NCBI RefSeq assembly: GCF_052156535.1
Contig: NZ_JBQKUP010000019.1
Coordinates: 19,010-83,009, forward strand
Source: Nitrospira_E sp052156535
GTDB lineage: Bacteria > Nitrospirota > Nitrospiria > Nitrospirales > UBA8639
Direction: 5' to 3'
Length of the DNA: 64,000 bases
The notes under the pieces were generated by a model. That model was not told where the DNA came from. It ran no database searches and saw nothing but the letters and a program-made list of their open reading frames with translations. The translations under genes were made by a program, and so were the position numbers. This document shows, in pieces, positions 36,885 through 46,331 of the stretch (positions are counted from its first letter, which is position 1; every line of letters begins with the position of its first letter).

Positions 36885-37578
36885 CCGGGAACCAAATTAC
36901 GGTTCTTGATGTATCTGGTATTCTCCACGTGACTACCGGAGAAAAATATTGAGGTGATTCATGTCACTTGCCTGAGAGCAGACGGGTGGAATGGATTGGA
37001 AACCGACACGGAAACTCCGCTGGAAATTAATCAGAAGGTTGGCCAAGAAGATCACGCGAATTGTCAGGCTGAATGCAATCCATGACAAGGCATCCCTCTC
37101 ACCATTATCTAACAAAAGCCCAATGGCGTTAAGACACGATAGCCAGAGAGGGATGTGCCAGACCGTCATGTGGTGGGGAAAGGTTTTGACATATGCCTTG
37201 CACTACTTGGTTTTTCCATCGGGTCAGCTTTTCTTGGTACGGTGTTAAGAATGGATTGATTGAACCATACCCGTAGGCACGTGAACACACGATTTCTTTA
37301 AAGAAAAAATTTTCCACTTCCCCGAAGATTTGTACCAATTCCCAGGCCACCTCAATAGGATTAAACGATCCAATCAACAGGACTCTTCGGGTAGACTGGT
37401 GAAGCGGAGGAGGTGCCTAGAATGGCAATTTCTTGAATCATGAATCCCAGGGCTACCTTTCGTTATGACCACAGTTAAGAAATCTCCACTGTAACTTCAT
37501 TCCCTTTCTATAAAAACTTTTGAGATGGCCTATGCATGAAATCTAATCCGGGTTCCCCTTCAGGTTATTGGGAAAATT
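36885..37578. other. Intergenic stretch of about 700 bases
   Basis: Several short frames on both strands (36933-37169, 36991-37248, 37129-37377) overlap one another and show no recognisable domain or good start. I see no terminator or repeat that I can support. Confidence 0.35.
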
Positions 37579-38862
37579 TTATTTTGCTGCTGGAATAGGT
37601 GTATGCTCTTTAGATTGGTTGTGTGACATCTGGTTTTGTCCTGTCAGTTTCCGCCACCAGATGATTATGCCGGTTATGGAAAGAATTGCTGTCCCTAGGC
37701 CCATGACCGATATTAAAATACGACCGGGCAGACCCAGGATGCGCCCGGAATGCAGAGGGAACTGGGCTTGCACGAAGATGTCCGCTGCCGTACCTTTCCA
37801 CGGTTGCCGGTCCCCCAGATACCGCCCGTCGCCGGCATCGAAATAGAGCACGGGGGGGCCAACACCCGCAGCACCGTGATCGTCGCCAGGATGATAGAAA
37901 CCGACCCCATAGACACCGAAATGTTCCGCATAGAACACCTCTCCTACCGGCTCAGGCCAGTTCCGTTCCGACGCAATCTCAACCGCGTGATCAATGATTG
38001 GGGCAAAGCCAATTTTGGGTGAAATAGGCTTGTGTAAGTCGGTTTCTGTTCGCAAGTCGAAGGGACTTGGGGTGACCTCGGTCATGACGGACATGACCGG
38101 ATAGAAGACCTCCCGATAAAGGTTAAGCGAGAAAGCTGTGAACGCGAGCATGAAAAGAAGGCCCCATGCCCAGAGCCCAAAAGCGCGGTGGATATCAAAA
38201 TTGATGCGCTTGACCGTTCCCGAGACCTTGATCTTCCAAGCCGGTGCCCACCGATTTCGCCAGCTTTGAACCAGGGGTCGATCAGATACGGCAAAGGATC
38301 CTGAAGTTGATGCGCGCCGCGGCAGTGTCAGATAGAAGCCGACAAAGCAGTCCACTGTCCAGAGTAGAGCGATGCCTCCCAATAGCCATTCACCCCAATG
38401 GTCAATGCCCCATATCTCCGGCATGTGAAGTGAAAAGTGCAGCTTGTAGAGGAAAGAGACGAAGTTTTCCTGAGTGACCGGCCAGACTGCACCCCATTCC
38501 CGCCGACCCAGCTCATCTCCCGTGACGGGATCAATAAACACCTGGTTATAACCGAGTTCATACAATTTGCCTGTGGCAGGATTTACGTGAGGGCCGATAC
38601 CGAAAGCAAGCGCCTCGCCTGTTTCCGGGGCAAGCGGTACAAAGGTCACTCTCGCCCGCGGGTCACGGGTTTCGATCGCTTGGGCCAGATAAAGTGAGGA
38701 TAAATACGCCCCGCGGCTGTCCACGTGGGTCAAGTGAGGGTTCAACAGGTCGTCCAGTTCATGATCCCAGGAAATCACCGATCCTGTCAGCCCGGATAGA
38801 ACTAAAAACCCGGCGATGACCAATCCCACCCATCGGTGGAGAAGGATAAAGAGGTAATGCAT
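37579..38862 (-). CDS. PepSY-associated TM protein (second)
   Basis: A 427-residue inner-membrane protein of the PepSY_TM family. The start MHYLFILLHRWVGLVIAGFL, VLSGLTGSVISWDHELDDLL is characteristic. Other membrane segments are WLLGGIALLWTVDCFVGFYL, AFGLWAWGLLFMLAFTAFSL and ILISVMGLGTAILSITGIII, ending in WWRKLTGQ. Conserved histidines occur in LLHRW, LHFSLHMPEIWG and NFDIHRAFGLW. Compared with the protein at 23097 it is shorter and lacks the extra C-terminal helices. GGAAGGAAATA precedes the ATG. Its neighbours suggest a role in use of ferric siderophores, for example in iron reduction; this is inference. Confidence 0.88.
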   Translation of the reverse strand: MHYLFILLHRWVGLVIAGFLVLSGLTGSVISWDHELDDLLNPHLTHVDSRGAYLSSLYLAQAIETRDPRARVTFVPLAPETGEALAFGIGPHVNPATGKLYELGYNQVFIDPVTGDELGRREWGAVWPVTQENFVSFLYKLHFSLHMPEIWGIDHWGEWLLGGIALLWTVDCFVGFYLTLPRRASTSGSFAVSDRPLVQSWRNRWAPAWKIKVSGTVKRINFDIHRAFGLWAWGLLFMLAFTAFSLNLYREVFYPVMSVMTEVTPSPFDLRTETDLHKPISPKIGFAPIIDHAVEIASERNWPEPVGEVFYAEHFGVYGVGFYHPGDDHGAAGVGPPVLYFDAGDGRYLGDRQPWKGTAADIFVQAQFPLHSGRILGLPGRILISVMGLGTAILSITGIIIWWRKLTGQNQMSHNQSKEHTPIPAAK

Positions 38863-40017
38863 TATTTCCTTCCCAGTATAAATTTGGACTGACGATTCAT
38901 TTCGACGAGCACGATCACAATAAATGGTTAAAGAAAAGAGAGCACACGAGTACGAGACTTCTCGTCTATCAAAGAGGTAGACGAATTGCTCGGAAAAAAC
39001 CTGACCTCCGTCTTACTCAAACGCTCCAATCCGGCTTTAAATGGAATTCGGCTTACATGAATCGAAACGGAAAAACGATGCGATCGGGAAATAAGGAATT
39101 GCGGCAAGGTTCAATGGTGAAGAAATATCGGACATACCCTTCATTCAGTTCATTGGAGGTCATCGCATTGGCGAAAGGCCGACTCGAGCTCCGGCAAGTA
39201 GGGGTTTTAAATCTCCCATAGGCCGACGGAAGGGAGTCGATGGGCTGGTGATTTGGTCAGCGTTTAGGCGTCTGGATGACGCGTTCTTGTTGGTGAAATG
39301 CAAGATTGGGATCAGGTTTTGATGACGATATCTAGCGAAAAGTCTCAGCGGGGTAACTTCCGGTATCTCCGCCAACATTTGGTAGACGAAGGGCTCTTTA
39401 CATCATCGTAAGGCCCCGAATCTTCTAGACGGTGCGCTTCAGAAACTTTCATCCCCATTTGGTTTAGAGTGATTGGCCGTCTGGGTAAAACTGAAACACC
39501 TTCTGAAATCCAGATGCCTTTTCTTCGTTGAGCAGGTTGGTCGTGAGCTTAGCCCCGATACTTTGCCTTTGCAATGAAACAGAGACAGACGTCGATCTAT
39601 AGTCAGGTCAGCCAACTTAAGTTCCAGCGGGAATTTACTATGCGGGCTGTCCTATCACAGCGTTCATCACCGATGCCGAACCCGTATCTCTAAAACCAGG
39701 CAGACCACGACCAAATAAATTTTTGGAAGTGATGCGGGCTCGGACCCTTTTGGCTGGGTATAATTCGTTCTATCCGTATCCCAATTCAACCTAATGGTAT
39801 CGGCCCATAAAGATTCCGAGCGTTTCCTTTCGGACCTATAGAAACGAGAAACACCTAACGATGTTCTGGTTGGTGAGATCGTACAGAGGATATGGGTTAG
39901 TTTTTTCAGGGCTTGAGCTAATGGGGCGTGGGCCGAGGGTTTCTCTTTGCGGTACAGACTCATTGAGTGTTTAGCGATCGAAAAATTTTCATGGTACTTG
40001 CAACTGTAACCTAGTAC
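38863..40017. other. Gene-free stretch of about 1.15 kb before the NRPS cluster
   Basis: No supported gene. The longest frame (39667-39963, minus strand) has no recognisable feature. I could not identify a remnant of any known gene or mobile element. The Fur-box promoter begins right after this stretch. Confidence 0.4.
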
Positions 40018-40064
40018 TTGACATAAAGGGGTTAAAAGTTTTATTGATATTAATAATTACTATC
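40018..40064 (+). promoter_or_regulatory. Promoter with Fur-box-like operator upstream of the NRPS cluster
   Basis: A perfect -35 TTGACA (40018-40023) is followed by a T/A-rich -10 candidate at about 40040-40046. The 19 bases at 40046-40064 match the classic Fur box at 15 positions by hand alignment, the best of the three in the window. GATATTAAT occurs at 40046 and again at 40071, so two dimers may bind. The promoter points toward the biosynthetic genes but a terminator intervenes at 40126. Confidence 0.6.
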
Positions 40065-40161
40065 AGTATCGATATTAATTGTTCAGTCACATAAGGCAAG
40101 AGGCCCAAGCAGTGCAAGAAAAGAGCCCATGCTCGCCGGACGGCGACCATGGGTTTTTTTT
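40052..40161 (+). ncRNA. Candidate Fur-repressed small RNA or attenuated leader B
   Basis: From the likely start of the Fur-box promoter to the end of the terminator is about 110 nt, a usual small-RNA size. There is no ORF. The 3' half (AGGCAAGAGGCCCAAG ... AGAGCCCATG) resembles the end of candidate A at 17506-17678. If free, it would be made in iron starvation like RyhB or PrrF; if a leader, the terminator would regulate entry into the NRPS genes 445 bases downstream. Boundaries are inferred, not measured. Confidence 0.5.
40126..40161 (+). terminator. Strong intrinsic terminator between Fur box and NRPS gene
   Basis: CCCATGCTCGCC pairs with GGCGACCATGGG with one internal C-C mismatch and a four-base loop, and eight T follow directly (40154-40161). 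This is a textbook plus-strand terminator. Confidence 0.88.
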
Positions 40162-40362
40162 GGTAATGGGGGCGAATGAACGGGTTCAGAATGTTCTCTC
40201 AAATACTTTTCTAACATGATGCGGCGCGATCAAGGCTTCCAGTGGAACGGGGTTTCAATTAGCAGGATGTTTGCGGGGGAATTTTTGGTTCAAGGTTTAC
40301 CAGGACATGGAGTAAGCATACCGTTGTTTCAAGCGCACTCGCATTGGTTCCCCACTTTACCA

Positions 40363-40604
40363 TTTATTAATCGAGACGAAATGGCAGAAGTACGGATAAG
40401 CGTTTTGTATCCGTCTTAGCTTTATCGGCCATGTAGCATTGGAGCGGACCTGATCTTTGATTAGAAAGAAAGTGAGTTCTTAATTTATTAATCGGGACGA
40501 AATGGCGGAAGTACGGATAAGCGCTTTGTATCCGTCTTAGCTATATCGGCCGTGCAGCATTGGAGCGGACCTGGTCTTTGATCAGAAGGAAAGTGAATTC
40601 TCAT
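40363..40604. repeat. Tandem direct repeat, two 121-base copies
   Basis: Copy 1 (40363-40483) and copy 2 (40484-40604) are aligned without gaps over about 118 bases with 10 differences, nine of them transitions. Both begin TTTATTAATCG and contain TACGGATAAGCG and CATTGGAGCGGACCTG. Copy 2 ends 3 bases before the NRPS start and carries its AAGGAAA. The period is not a multiple of three, so it is not a coding repeat. Confidence 0.9.
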
Positions 40605-40606
40605 AC

Positions 40607-43600
40607 ATGAGCGTTGAACACGAGACTATTGTCGATATTTTGCGTCTGTGGGCGCATCAGGCTCCGCAGCAACAGGCCTACACTTTTTTGTTGGATGGTG
40701 AAACGGATGCCGTCCACGTGACTTATGAGGAGCTTGACCGACGGGCACGCGCCATTGCTTACCGGTTGCAATCGTTAGGGGTCATCGGCGAGCGGGCGCT
40801 TTTACTGTATCCACCTGGACTGGATTTTATCACCGCATTTTTTGGCTGCTTATATGCAGGTGTTATTGCGGTACCGGCCTATCCTCCACAACGTAAGCGT
40901 ACGTTGCCCCGTCTGCAAGCCATTCTAGAAGATGCCCAACCAAAATTGGCGCTGACAACGACCCAGATTTACGCAAGTGTCCAGCGTTTCTGCAGCCAGG
41001 AATCCGGTTTGAATAATTTGCAGAGGCTGAAATGGTTGAGCACTGATGCGCTCACCTCGGACAGCGAAACCGGTTGGTGTATGCCTGAGATCAACAGCCG
41101 GACACTTGCATTTCTTCAATACACGTCAGGGTCGACAGGCCGTCCGAAAGGCGTCATGGTCAGCCACGGCAATCTGTTGGACAACGAGCGGGTGATCATG
41201 CAGGCATTCGGACATACACGGCAGACGGTCGTACTGGGATGGCTTCCGCTCTACCACGATATGGGATTGATCGGAAACGTGTTGCAACCTCTGTACCTGG
41301 GTGTGTCGTGCGTGCTCATGTCTCCTGTTCACTTCCTGCAGAAACCATTCCGGTGGCTGTCGGCGATTTCGCGATATCGCGCGACGACCAGCGGGGGGCC
41401 AAATTTCGCCTATGACCTGTGTGTGCGTCAAACGACGCCGGAGCAACGCGCGTCCTTGGATCTCAGTTGCTGGACTGTTGCGTTTAATGGGGCTGAACCG
41501 ATCCACGCCCCCACGCTAGATCGATTCACCGACGCCTTCAGTGGGTCCGGATTTCGTCGTGAGGCGTTATACCCCTGTTACGGGTTGGCAGAGGCGACCT
41601 TGTTTGTTTCCGGCGGTGACAGTGCGGCTCCTCCTGTGCCTCGAACGTTTAAACGAAACGCATTACAGGAGCATCGCATCCTCGATGCGACGGAATCTGA
41701 TGCCGGGATGCAACAATTGGTTGCGTGCGGGTATTCACGATTGGAGCAGGAGATTCGCATCGTAGACCCCGAGGCGTTACGTATCTGTCTGGTAGGTTGT
41801 GTCGGAGAAGTGTGGGTGAAGGGTCCAAGCATCGCCGGGGGCTATTGGAATCGACCGGAAGAAACGTCCCGGACGTTTAAAGGGTATACCTCGGATACCA
41901 GCGAAGGGCCGTTCCTTCGAACCGGCGACCTTGGATTTGTGCAGGACGGTGAACTATTCATCACCGGGCGATTGAAAGATCTCATCATTATCCGTGGCAG
42001 GAATTATTATCCACACGATATTGAACTGACGGCACAACAAAGTCATATGAGTCTTCGGCCTGAAGGCGGGGCGGCGTTTTCTATTACACTGCAAGAAGAA
42101 GAGTCCCTGGTGGTGGTCCATGAAGTGGAGTCCCGTCGTTCCTCATTCAATGCCGAGAGAGTGATAGCCGCGATTCGTCAGGCCATCGCCGAACAGCATG
42201 AAGTGCAAGTTGCTGCGGTGGTCCTCATCAAGGCTGGGACGCTTCCTAAAACGTCCAGTGGAAAAGTTCAGCGAAGCCTGTGTCGCATGAAATTTCTTAA
42301 CCAGGCATTCAATGTGATCGGGCAGTCTGCTCTGCCGACATCTCTTCTTGAAATCGGAAACGAAACGGGAGAGCAGGAAGACATTGTGCAAGGGAATGAT
42401 CTTGAGACGATGGTCGTCGAGATTTGGTCGCAGGTGTTGCAACAGCCGACGATCCGTTTGCAGGATAATTTTTTTGCCATGGGCGGGGATTCATTGCGCG
42501 GAATGCAGATGTTGGCTCGTTTGCAGGAAGCTTGGCGAGTCGATGTGCCGTTGGATGCGCTCTTCGAATATCCGACTGCGGCCGAATTCGCGGCTCACAT
42601 CGAAACCCTCAAGCCCTCTGTCGGATCAATTGCGGAGTTACCCATTCGACCCGTGTCCCGAGAGGGAGCGTCGCCTCTGTCGTTTACCCAGGAACGGTTC
42701 TGGTTTCTTGAACAATTATCATCAGGAACTCCGTTTAACAATATACCCATTGCCCTGCGGCTGAAAGGTGTGCTCGATATCGAGGTCCTTCGTCGATCGC
42801 TCGACGAAATTATTTGTCGTCATGAGATTCTCCGTGCCACCTTCGTTCTGCAGAATGGCCAGCCAGCTCAGATCATTGCTCCTCGTCTCGACCTTCCATT
42901 GCCGATAGAGGACCTGCAGCGGGTTGCTGAGTTGAAGCATGAAGAGCAGCTTCAAGGGTTGCTCGGAGAGGAAGCTCGTCGACCGTTCGATTTGATGAAG
43001 GAGCCACTTCTTCGCCTTCGATTGTTCCGCATCAGCGATGCGGATCATGTGTTGTCGTTGACCATTCACCACATCATTGCGGACGGCTGGTCGATGGGAA
43101 TTTTCAGCAGAGAACTGTCAGCCTTGTACCATGCCTTTATGCATGGGCGAGTTTCCCCATTGCCGGCTCTTCCGATCCAGTATCTTGATGTGGCCCTTCA
43201 ACAGAGGGAAGGCGAGCGGGAAACCGAATTTCAGCGACAGGTGACCTACTGGCGGCAACGTCTGGATCATGCTCCTCACATATTGAATCTGCCGTTCGAT
43301 TTCCCCCGCCCGGAAGTGCAGGGGTATCGGGGGGCGCGGTACGAATGGATGTTGGACGCGTCAGTCGTCCGGCAGTTGCAGGCCGTTGGCTACCGCTATC
43401 GGACCACGTTGTTCATGACGTTGCTGGCGACCTTTACGATTTTGTTGTCCCGGTATAGCGGTCAATCGGATCTCTGTGTCGGGACGCCGGTTGCCAACCG
43501 TAACCGGATTGAGTGCGAATCGCTGATCGGCTGCTTTGTCAATACGGTAGCCTTGCGCGCCGACCTTTCCCGCAATCCACCATTTTCTGAGTTCCTCGAT

Positions 43601-46330
43601 CAGATTCGAGGGACGGTACTTGGCGCCCAGGCGAACCAGGAGATTCCATTCGAGCGATTGGTTGATGAGTTAAAGGTGGCGAGAGACTTAAGCCATACGC
43701 CGCTCTTTCAGGTGATGTTCGTCCTGGCAGATCGTCCCTCGGATGTCCGTGCCTTGGGAGGTCTGGAGGCGTACAGAATGAACGTCAATACCCAAACATC
43801 CGTGTTCGATCTGACATTGGAGATGGCAGAAAAGGCCGATGGGAGTCTGGAAGCCGTATTCGAATACAGTACGGACCTGTTTGCGCGCCACACCATCGTT
43901 CGCATGGCTGAACATCTTCACGTCTTGGTGAGTGAGATTGTCGCGTGTCCGGAGTCCCGTGTGGGTGATGTTCCGATGATGACGGCGAACGAGCGGGCAT
44001 ATGTTCTTGTGGACTGCAACCGGACGCAGGCGCTCTATCCCGACGAATCGTGTTTGCATCAATTGATTGAAGCTCGGGCCGGTGACAGACCTGACGCCGT
44101 GGCGCTGCTGTGTGAGGGGTGTTCGTATACCTATGCCTCTATTAACAGCAGGGCGAATCAACTTGCCCGGTATTTACGGACACAAGGAGTCGGTCCGGAG
44201 ATTCCCGTGGCACTATGCGTGGATCGGTCTCTTGAAATGGTGATCGGTCTCCTGGGCACACTCAAGGCCGGTGCCGCCTATGTCCCCATAGATCCGGCCT
44301 ATCCCAAAGAGCGGCAGTCTATCATTCTCAAAGATGTGGAGCCCCGGCTGCTCTTAACGCAAGGGAAATTTTCCGGAGGGCTATCGGGCCAAGCGGCATC
44401 GGTCTTTGCCCTCGATACCGATTGGGCAGTGGTGTCTTGCCTTCCGGACACCAATCTGCCGACTCTCACCAGCCCGGACAATTTGGCCTACATTCTCTAT
44501 ACCTCCGGGACCACTGGTCGGCCCAAGGGAACAGGAATTTCCCATCGAGCGCTGGTGAATCACGCAACAGCAATGGTGAGGCAATACGGACTGGCTTCGA
44601 CTGATCGTGTCCTCCAGTTCGCATCCGTCAGTTTTGATGTGGCTGCCGAAGAATGTTTCCCGACCTGGATTGCCGGGGCAACGGTAGTGTTGCGCCCCAA
44701 TGAGCCGGTTCCGGCGTATACAGATTTCCACGCATTTCTTTGCGAGCAGGGCCTCACCGTCCTGAACCTTCCGACACCCTACTGGGTGGGGTGGACTGAA
44801 GAGATGGAACGAATCAGCTTGTCGGTTCCACCGTTGATCAGGCTTGTCATCGTGGGGAGTGAAAAGGCCTTGCCCGACTCTCTGGTCCGTTGGCAACGCG
44901 TGGCGGGAGGGCACATTGCGTGGTGCAATTCGTATGGGCCGACCGAAGCCACGATTACCGCCAGCAGTTATGTGCCGGGGCCTGAGGTGGATTGGGCCAA
45001 TATGGCTACCGTGCCGATCGGGCGACCAATCGCCAACGTCGAGATGTATGTTCTTGGCGCAAATATGCAGCCCGTTTCGCTCGGTGTGCCGGGCGATCTG
45101 TACATCGGAGGTCTTGGGCTCGCGCGTGGATATCACCAGCTGCCGGCCCTCACCGCTGAAAAGTTCATTCCGCATCCCTTCAGCCGTCAGGCAGGGGAAC
45201 GGGTGTACCGAACCGGTGATCGTGTCCGTCGTGGGCCGGACGGGCAGGTGGAGTTCCTGGGCCGACGGGATGAACAGGTAAAAATTCGTGGATTCCGGAT
45301 CGAGCTTGCTGACATTGAGTTCCATGCGCGCCAATGTCCGCAGGTCAAAGAGGCCAGGGTATTTGTGGAATCAGGTTGGGCTCCAGGCTGGCCGGTCCTC
45401 ATCGGTGGCCTCAATGAGATCGAGCAAGACCGGATGTTACAGGAAGTGGAGTGTTTGACCGCAGTGGAAGCGCAGTGGGTGTATGACGTGGAATCGGATG
45501 CTGAGGAACGGAGGAAGACTGTGATCCATCGAAAGCCGGAGTTTGATGTGTATCTGAAAATCAACAACGGAGAGTTCTTAACGCCGCCCCGTGAAAACCA
45601 ACGCAACTGGCTGCTGCGCCGGGCGCTTGATGAGTTTTCGGACGATCTCGTCGCTCTCGACGAGATTTCCAGGCGTTTTGTTTCCGGGTCCGACCGGATC
45701 AGGATCGAACAGAACTGGACGGGGAGTCGGGCCGAATATACGCCTTCTGAGCTGATCATCGAAGGACAGCAGGTTATGCAGGATTGGGAAACGCCTTTGA
45801 TGAAGGCGATGGCCGACATTGCCACAGAATCCCGTGGCGATGTGCTGGAGGTTGGATTCGGAATGGGCATTTCAGCAACATACATTCAGGCCGGCCGGCC
45901 ACGTTCGCATACCATCATCGAGTGCAACCGTGATGTGATGAACGTTTTTTTGGACTGGACCGGTCGATACCCGGATCGGGATATTCGTCTCGTGCAGGGA
46001 CAATGGCAGGAAGTGGTTGAAACACTGTCTGAATTTGATGCCGTATTTTTTGATACCTATCCGGCGAGTGAAGCGGAGTTTGAGGAGTCGGTGATCAACA
46101 GCATTAACTTTGCCGAAGCCTTCATTCCTTCGGCCGCGAAGTTATTGAGGCCTGGGGGCGTATTTACCTATTACACGAACGAGATCGATTCCTTTAGCCG
46201 ACGGCATCAGCGATTTCTCTTCCAGCATTTCAGTTCATTCACCCTCAGCATCGTGCGGTCGCTTGTTCCGCCGGAGGATTGTCATTATTGGTGGGCAGAC
46301 TCCATGGCTGTCGTCAAGGCGGTGAAGTGA
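40607..46330 (+). CDS. NRPS: FAAL-ACP-C-A interrupted by a GAMT-like methyltransferase
   Basis: A 1907-residue first assembly-line enzyme. Residues about 1-580 are a fatty-acyl-AMP ligase (LQYTSGSTGRPKGVMVSHGN, WLPLYHDMGLIGNVLQPLYL), which activates a fatty acid for the ACP at about 600-670 (Ser629 in GGDSL). A condensation domain follows (HHIIADG at 821-827). The adenylation domain runs from about 1140 (YTSGTTGRPKG near 1300, YRTGDRVRRG near 1535). Hand-read specificity residues are D-V-E-N-V-V-S-I-T, with the lysine in the next gene. After VKEARVFVES a methyltransferase begins; DVLEVGFGMG, HTIIECN, FDAVFFDTYP and LVPPEDCHYWW match guanidinoacetate methyltransferases. The frame ends with that domain, leaving the A10 core and PCP to the next ORF. 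Only a weak, distant AAGGAAA precedes the ATG. Confidence 0.93.
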   Translation: MSVEHETIVDILRLWAHQAPQQQAYTFLLDGETDAVHVTYEELDRRARAIAYRLQSLGVIGERALLLYPPGLDFITAFFGCLYAGVIAVPAYPPQRKRTLPRLQAILEDAQPKLALTTTQIYASVQRFCSQESGLNNLQRLKWLSTDALTSDSETGWCMPEINSRTLAFLQYTSGSTGRPKGVMVSHGNLLDNERVIMQAFGHTRQTVVLGWLPLYHDMGLIGNVLQPLYLGVSCVLMSPVHFLQKPFRWLSAISRYRATTSGGPNFAYDLCVRQTTPEQRASLDLSCWTVAFNGAEPIHAPTLDRFTDAFSGSGFRREALYPCYGLAEATLFVSGGDSAAPPVPRTFKRNALQEHRILDATESDAGMQQLVACGYSRLEQEIRIVDPEALRICLVGCVGEVWVKGPSIAGGYWNRPEETSRTFKGYTSDTSEGPFLRTGDLGFVQDGELFITGRLKDLIIIRGRNYYPHDIELTAQQSHMSLRPEGGAAFSITLQEEESLVVVHEVESRRSSFNAERVIAAIRQAIAEQHEVQVAAVVLIKAGTLPKTSSGKVQRSLCRMKFLNQAFNVIGQSALPTSLLEIGNETGEQEDIVQGNDLETMVVEIWSQVLQQPTIRLQDNFFAMGGDSLRGMQMLARLQEAWRVDVPLDALFEYPTAAEFAAHIETLKPSVGSIAELPIRPVSREGASPLSFTQERFWFLEQLSSGTPFNNIPIALRLKGVLDIEVLRRSLDEIICRHEILRATFVLQNGQPAQIIAPRLDLPLPIEDLQRVAELKHEEQLQGLLGEEARRPFDLMKEPLLRLRLFRISDADHVLSLTIHHIIADGWSMGIFSRELSALYHAFMHGRVSPLPALPIQYLDVALQQREGERETEFQRQVTYWRQRLDHAPHILNLPFDFPRPEVQGYRGARYEWMLDASVVRQLQAVGYRYRTTLFMTLLATFTILLSRYSGQSDLCVGTPVANRNRIECESLIGCFVNTVALRADLSRNPPFSEFLDQIRGTVLGAQANQEIPFERLVDELKVARDLSHTPLFQVMFVLADRPSDVRALGGLEAYRMNVNTQTSVFDLTLEMAEKADGSLEAVFEYSTDLFARHTIVRMAEHLHVLVSEIVACPESRVGDVPMMTANERAYVLVDCNRTQALYPDESCLHQLIEARAGDRPDAVALLCEGCSYTYASINSRANQLARYLRTQGVGPEIPVALCVDRSLEMVIGLLGTLKAGAAYVPIDPAYPKERQSIILKDVEPRLLLTQGKFSGGLSGQAASVFALDTDWAVVSCLPDTNLPTLTSPDNLAYILYTSGTTGRPKGTGISHRALVNHATAMVRQYGLASTDRVLQFASVSFDVAAEECFPTWIAGATVVLRPNEPVPAYTDFHAFLCEQGLTVLNLPTPYWVGWTEEMERISLSVPPLIRLVIVGSEKALPDSLVRWQRVAGGHIAWCNSYGPTEATITASSYVPGPEVDWANMATVPIGRPIANVEMYVLGANMQPVSLGVPGDLYIGGLGLARGYHQLPALTAEKFIPHPFSRQAGERVYRTGDRVRRGPDGQVEFLGRRDEQVKIRGFRIELADIEFHARQCPQVKEARVFVESGWAPGWPVLIGGLNEIEQDRMLQEVECLTAVEAQWVYDVESDAEERRKTVIHRKPEFDVYLKINNGEFLTPPRENQRNWLLRRALDEFSDDLVALDEISRRFVSGSDRIRIEQNWTGSRAEYTPSELIIEGQQVMQDWETPLMKAMADIATESRGDVLEVGFGMGISATYIQAGRPRSHTIIECNRDVMNVFLDWTGRYPDRDIRLVQGQWQEVVETLSEFDAVFFDTYPASEAEFEESVINSINFAEAFIPSAAKLLRPGGVFTYYTNEIDSFSRRHQRFLFQHFSSFTLSIVRSLVPPEDCHYWWADSMAVVKAVK

Positions 46331-46331
46331 C

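Noticed and set aside
39667..39963. 98-residue minus-strand frame upstream of the NRPS cluster
   Set aside because: No domain, signal or good start; mixed basic composition suggests chance.
40216..40419. 67-residue plus-strand frame ending in repeat copy 1
   Set aside because: The tail is encoded by the 121-base repeat, whose period is not a multiple of three, and no start signal is seen.
40018..40606. CRISPR array suggested by the repeated unit upstream of the NRPS gene
   Set aside because: Only two abutting 121-base copies with no spacers and no cas genes; it is a tandem duplication.
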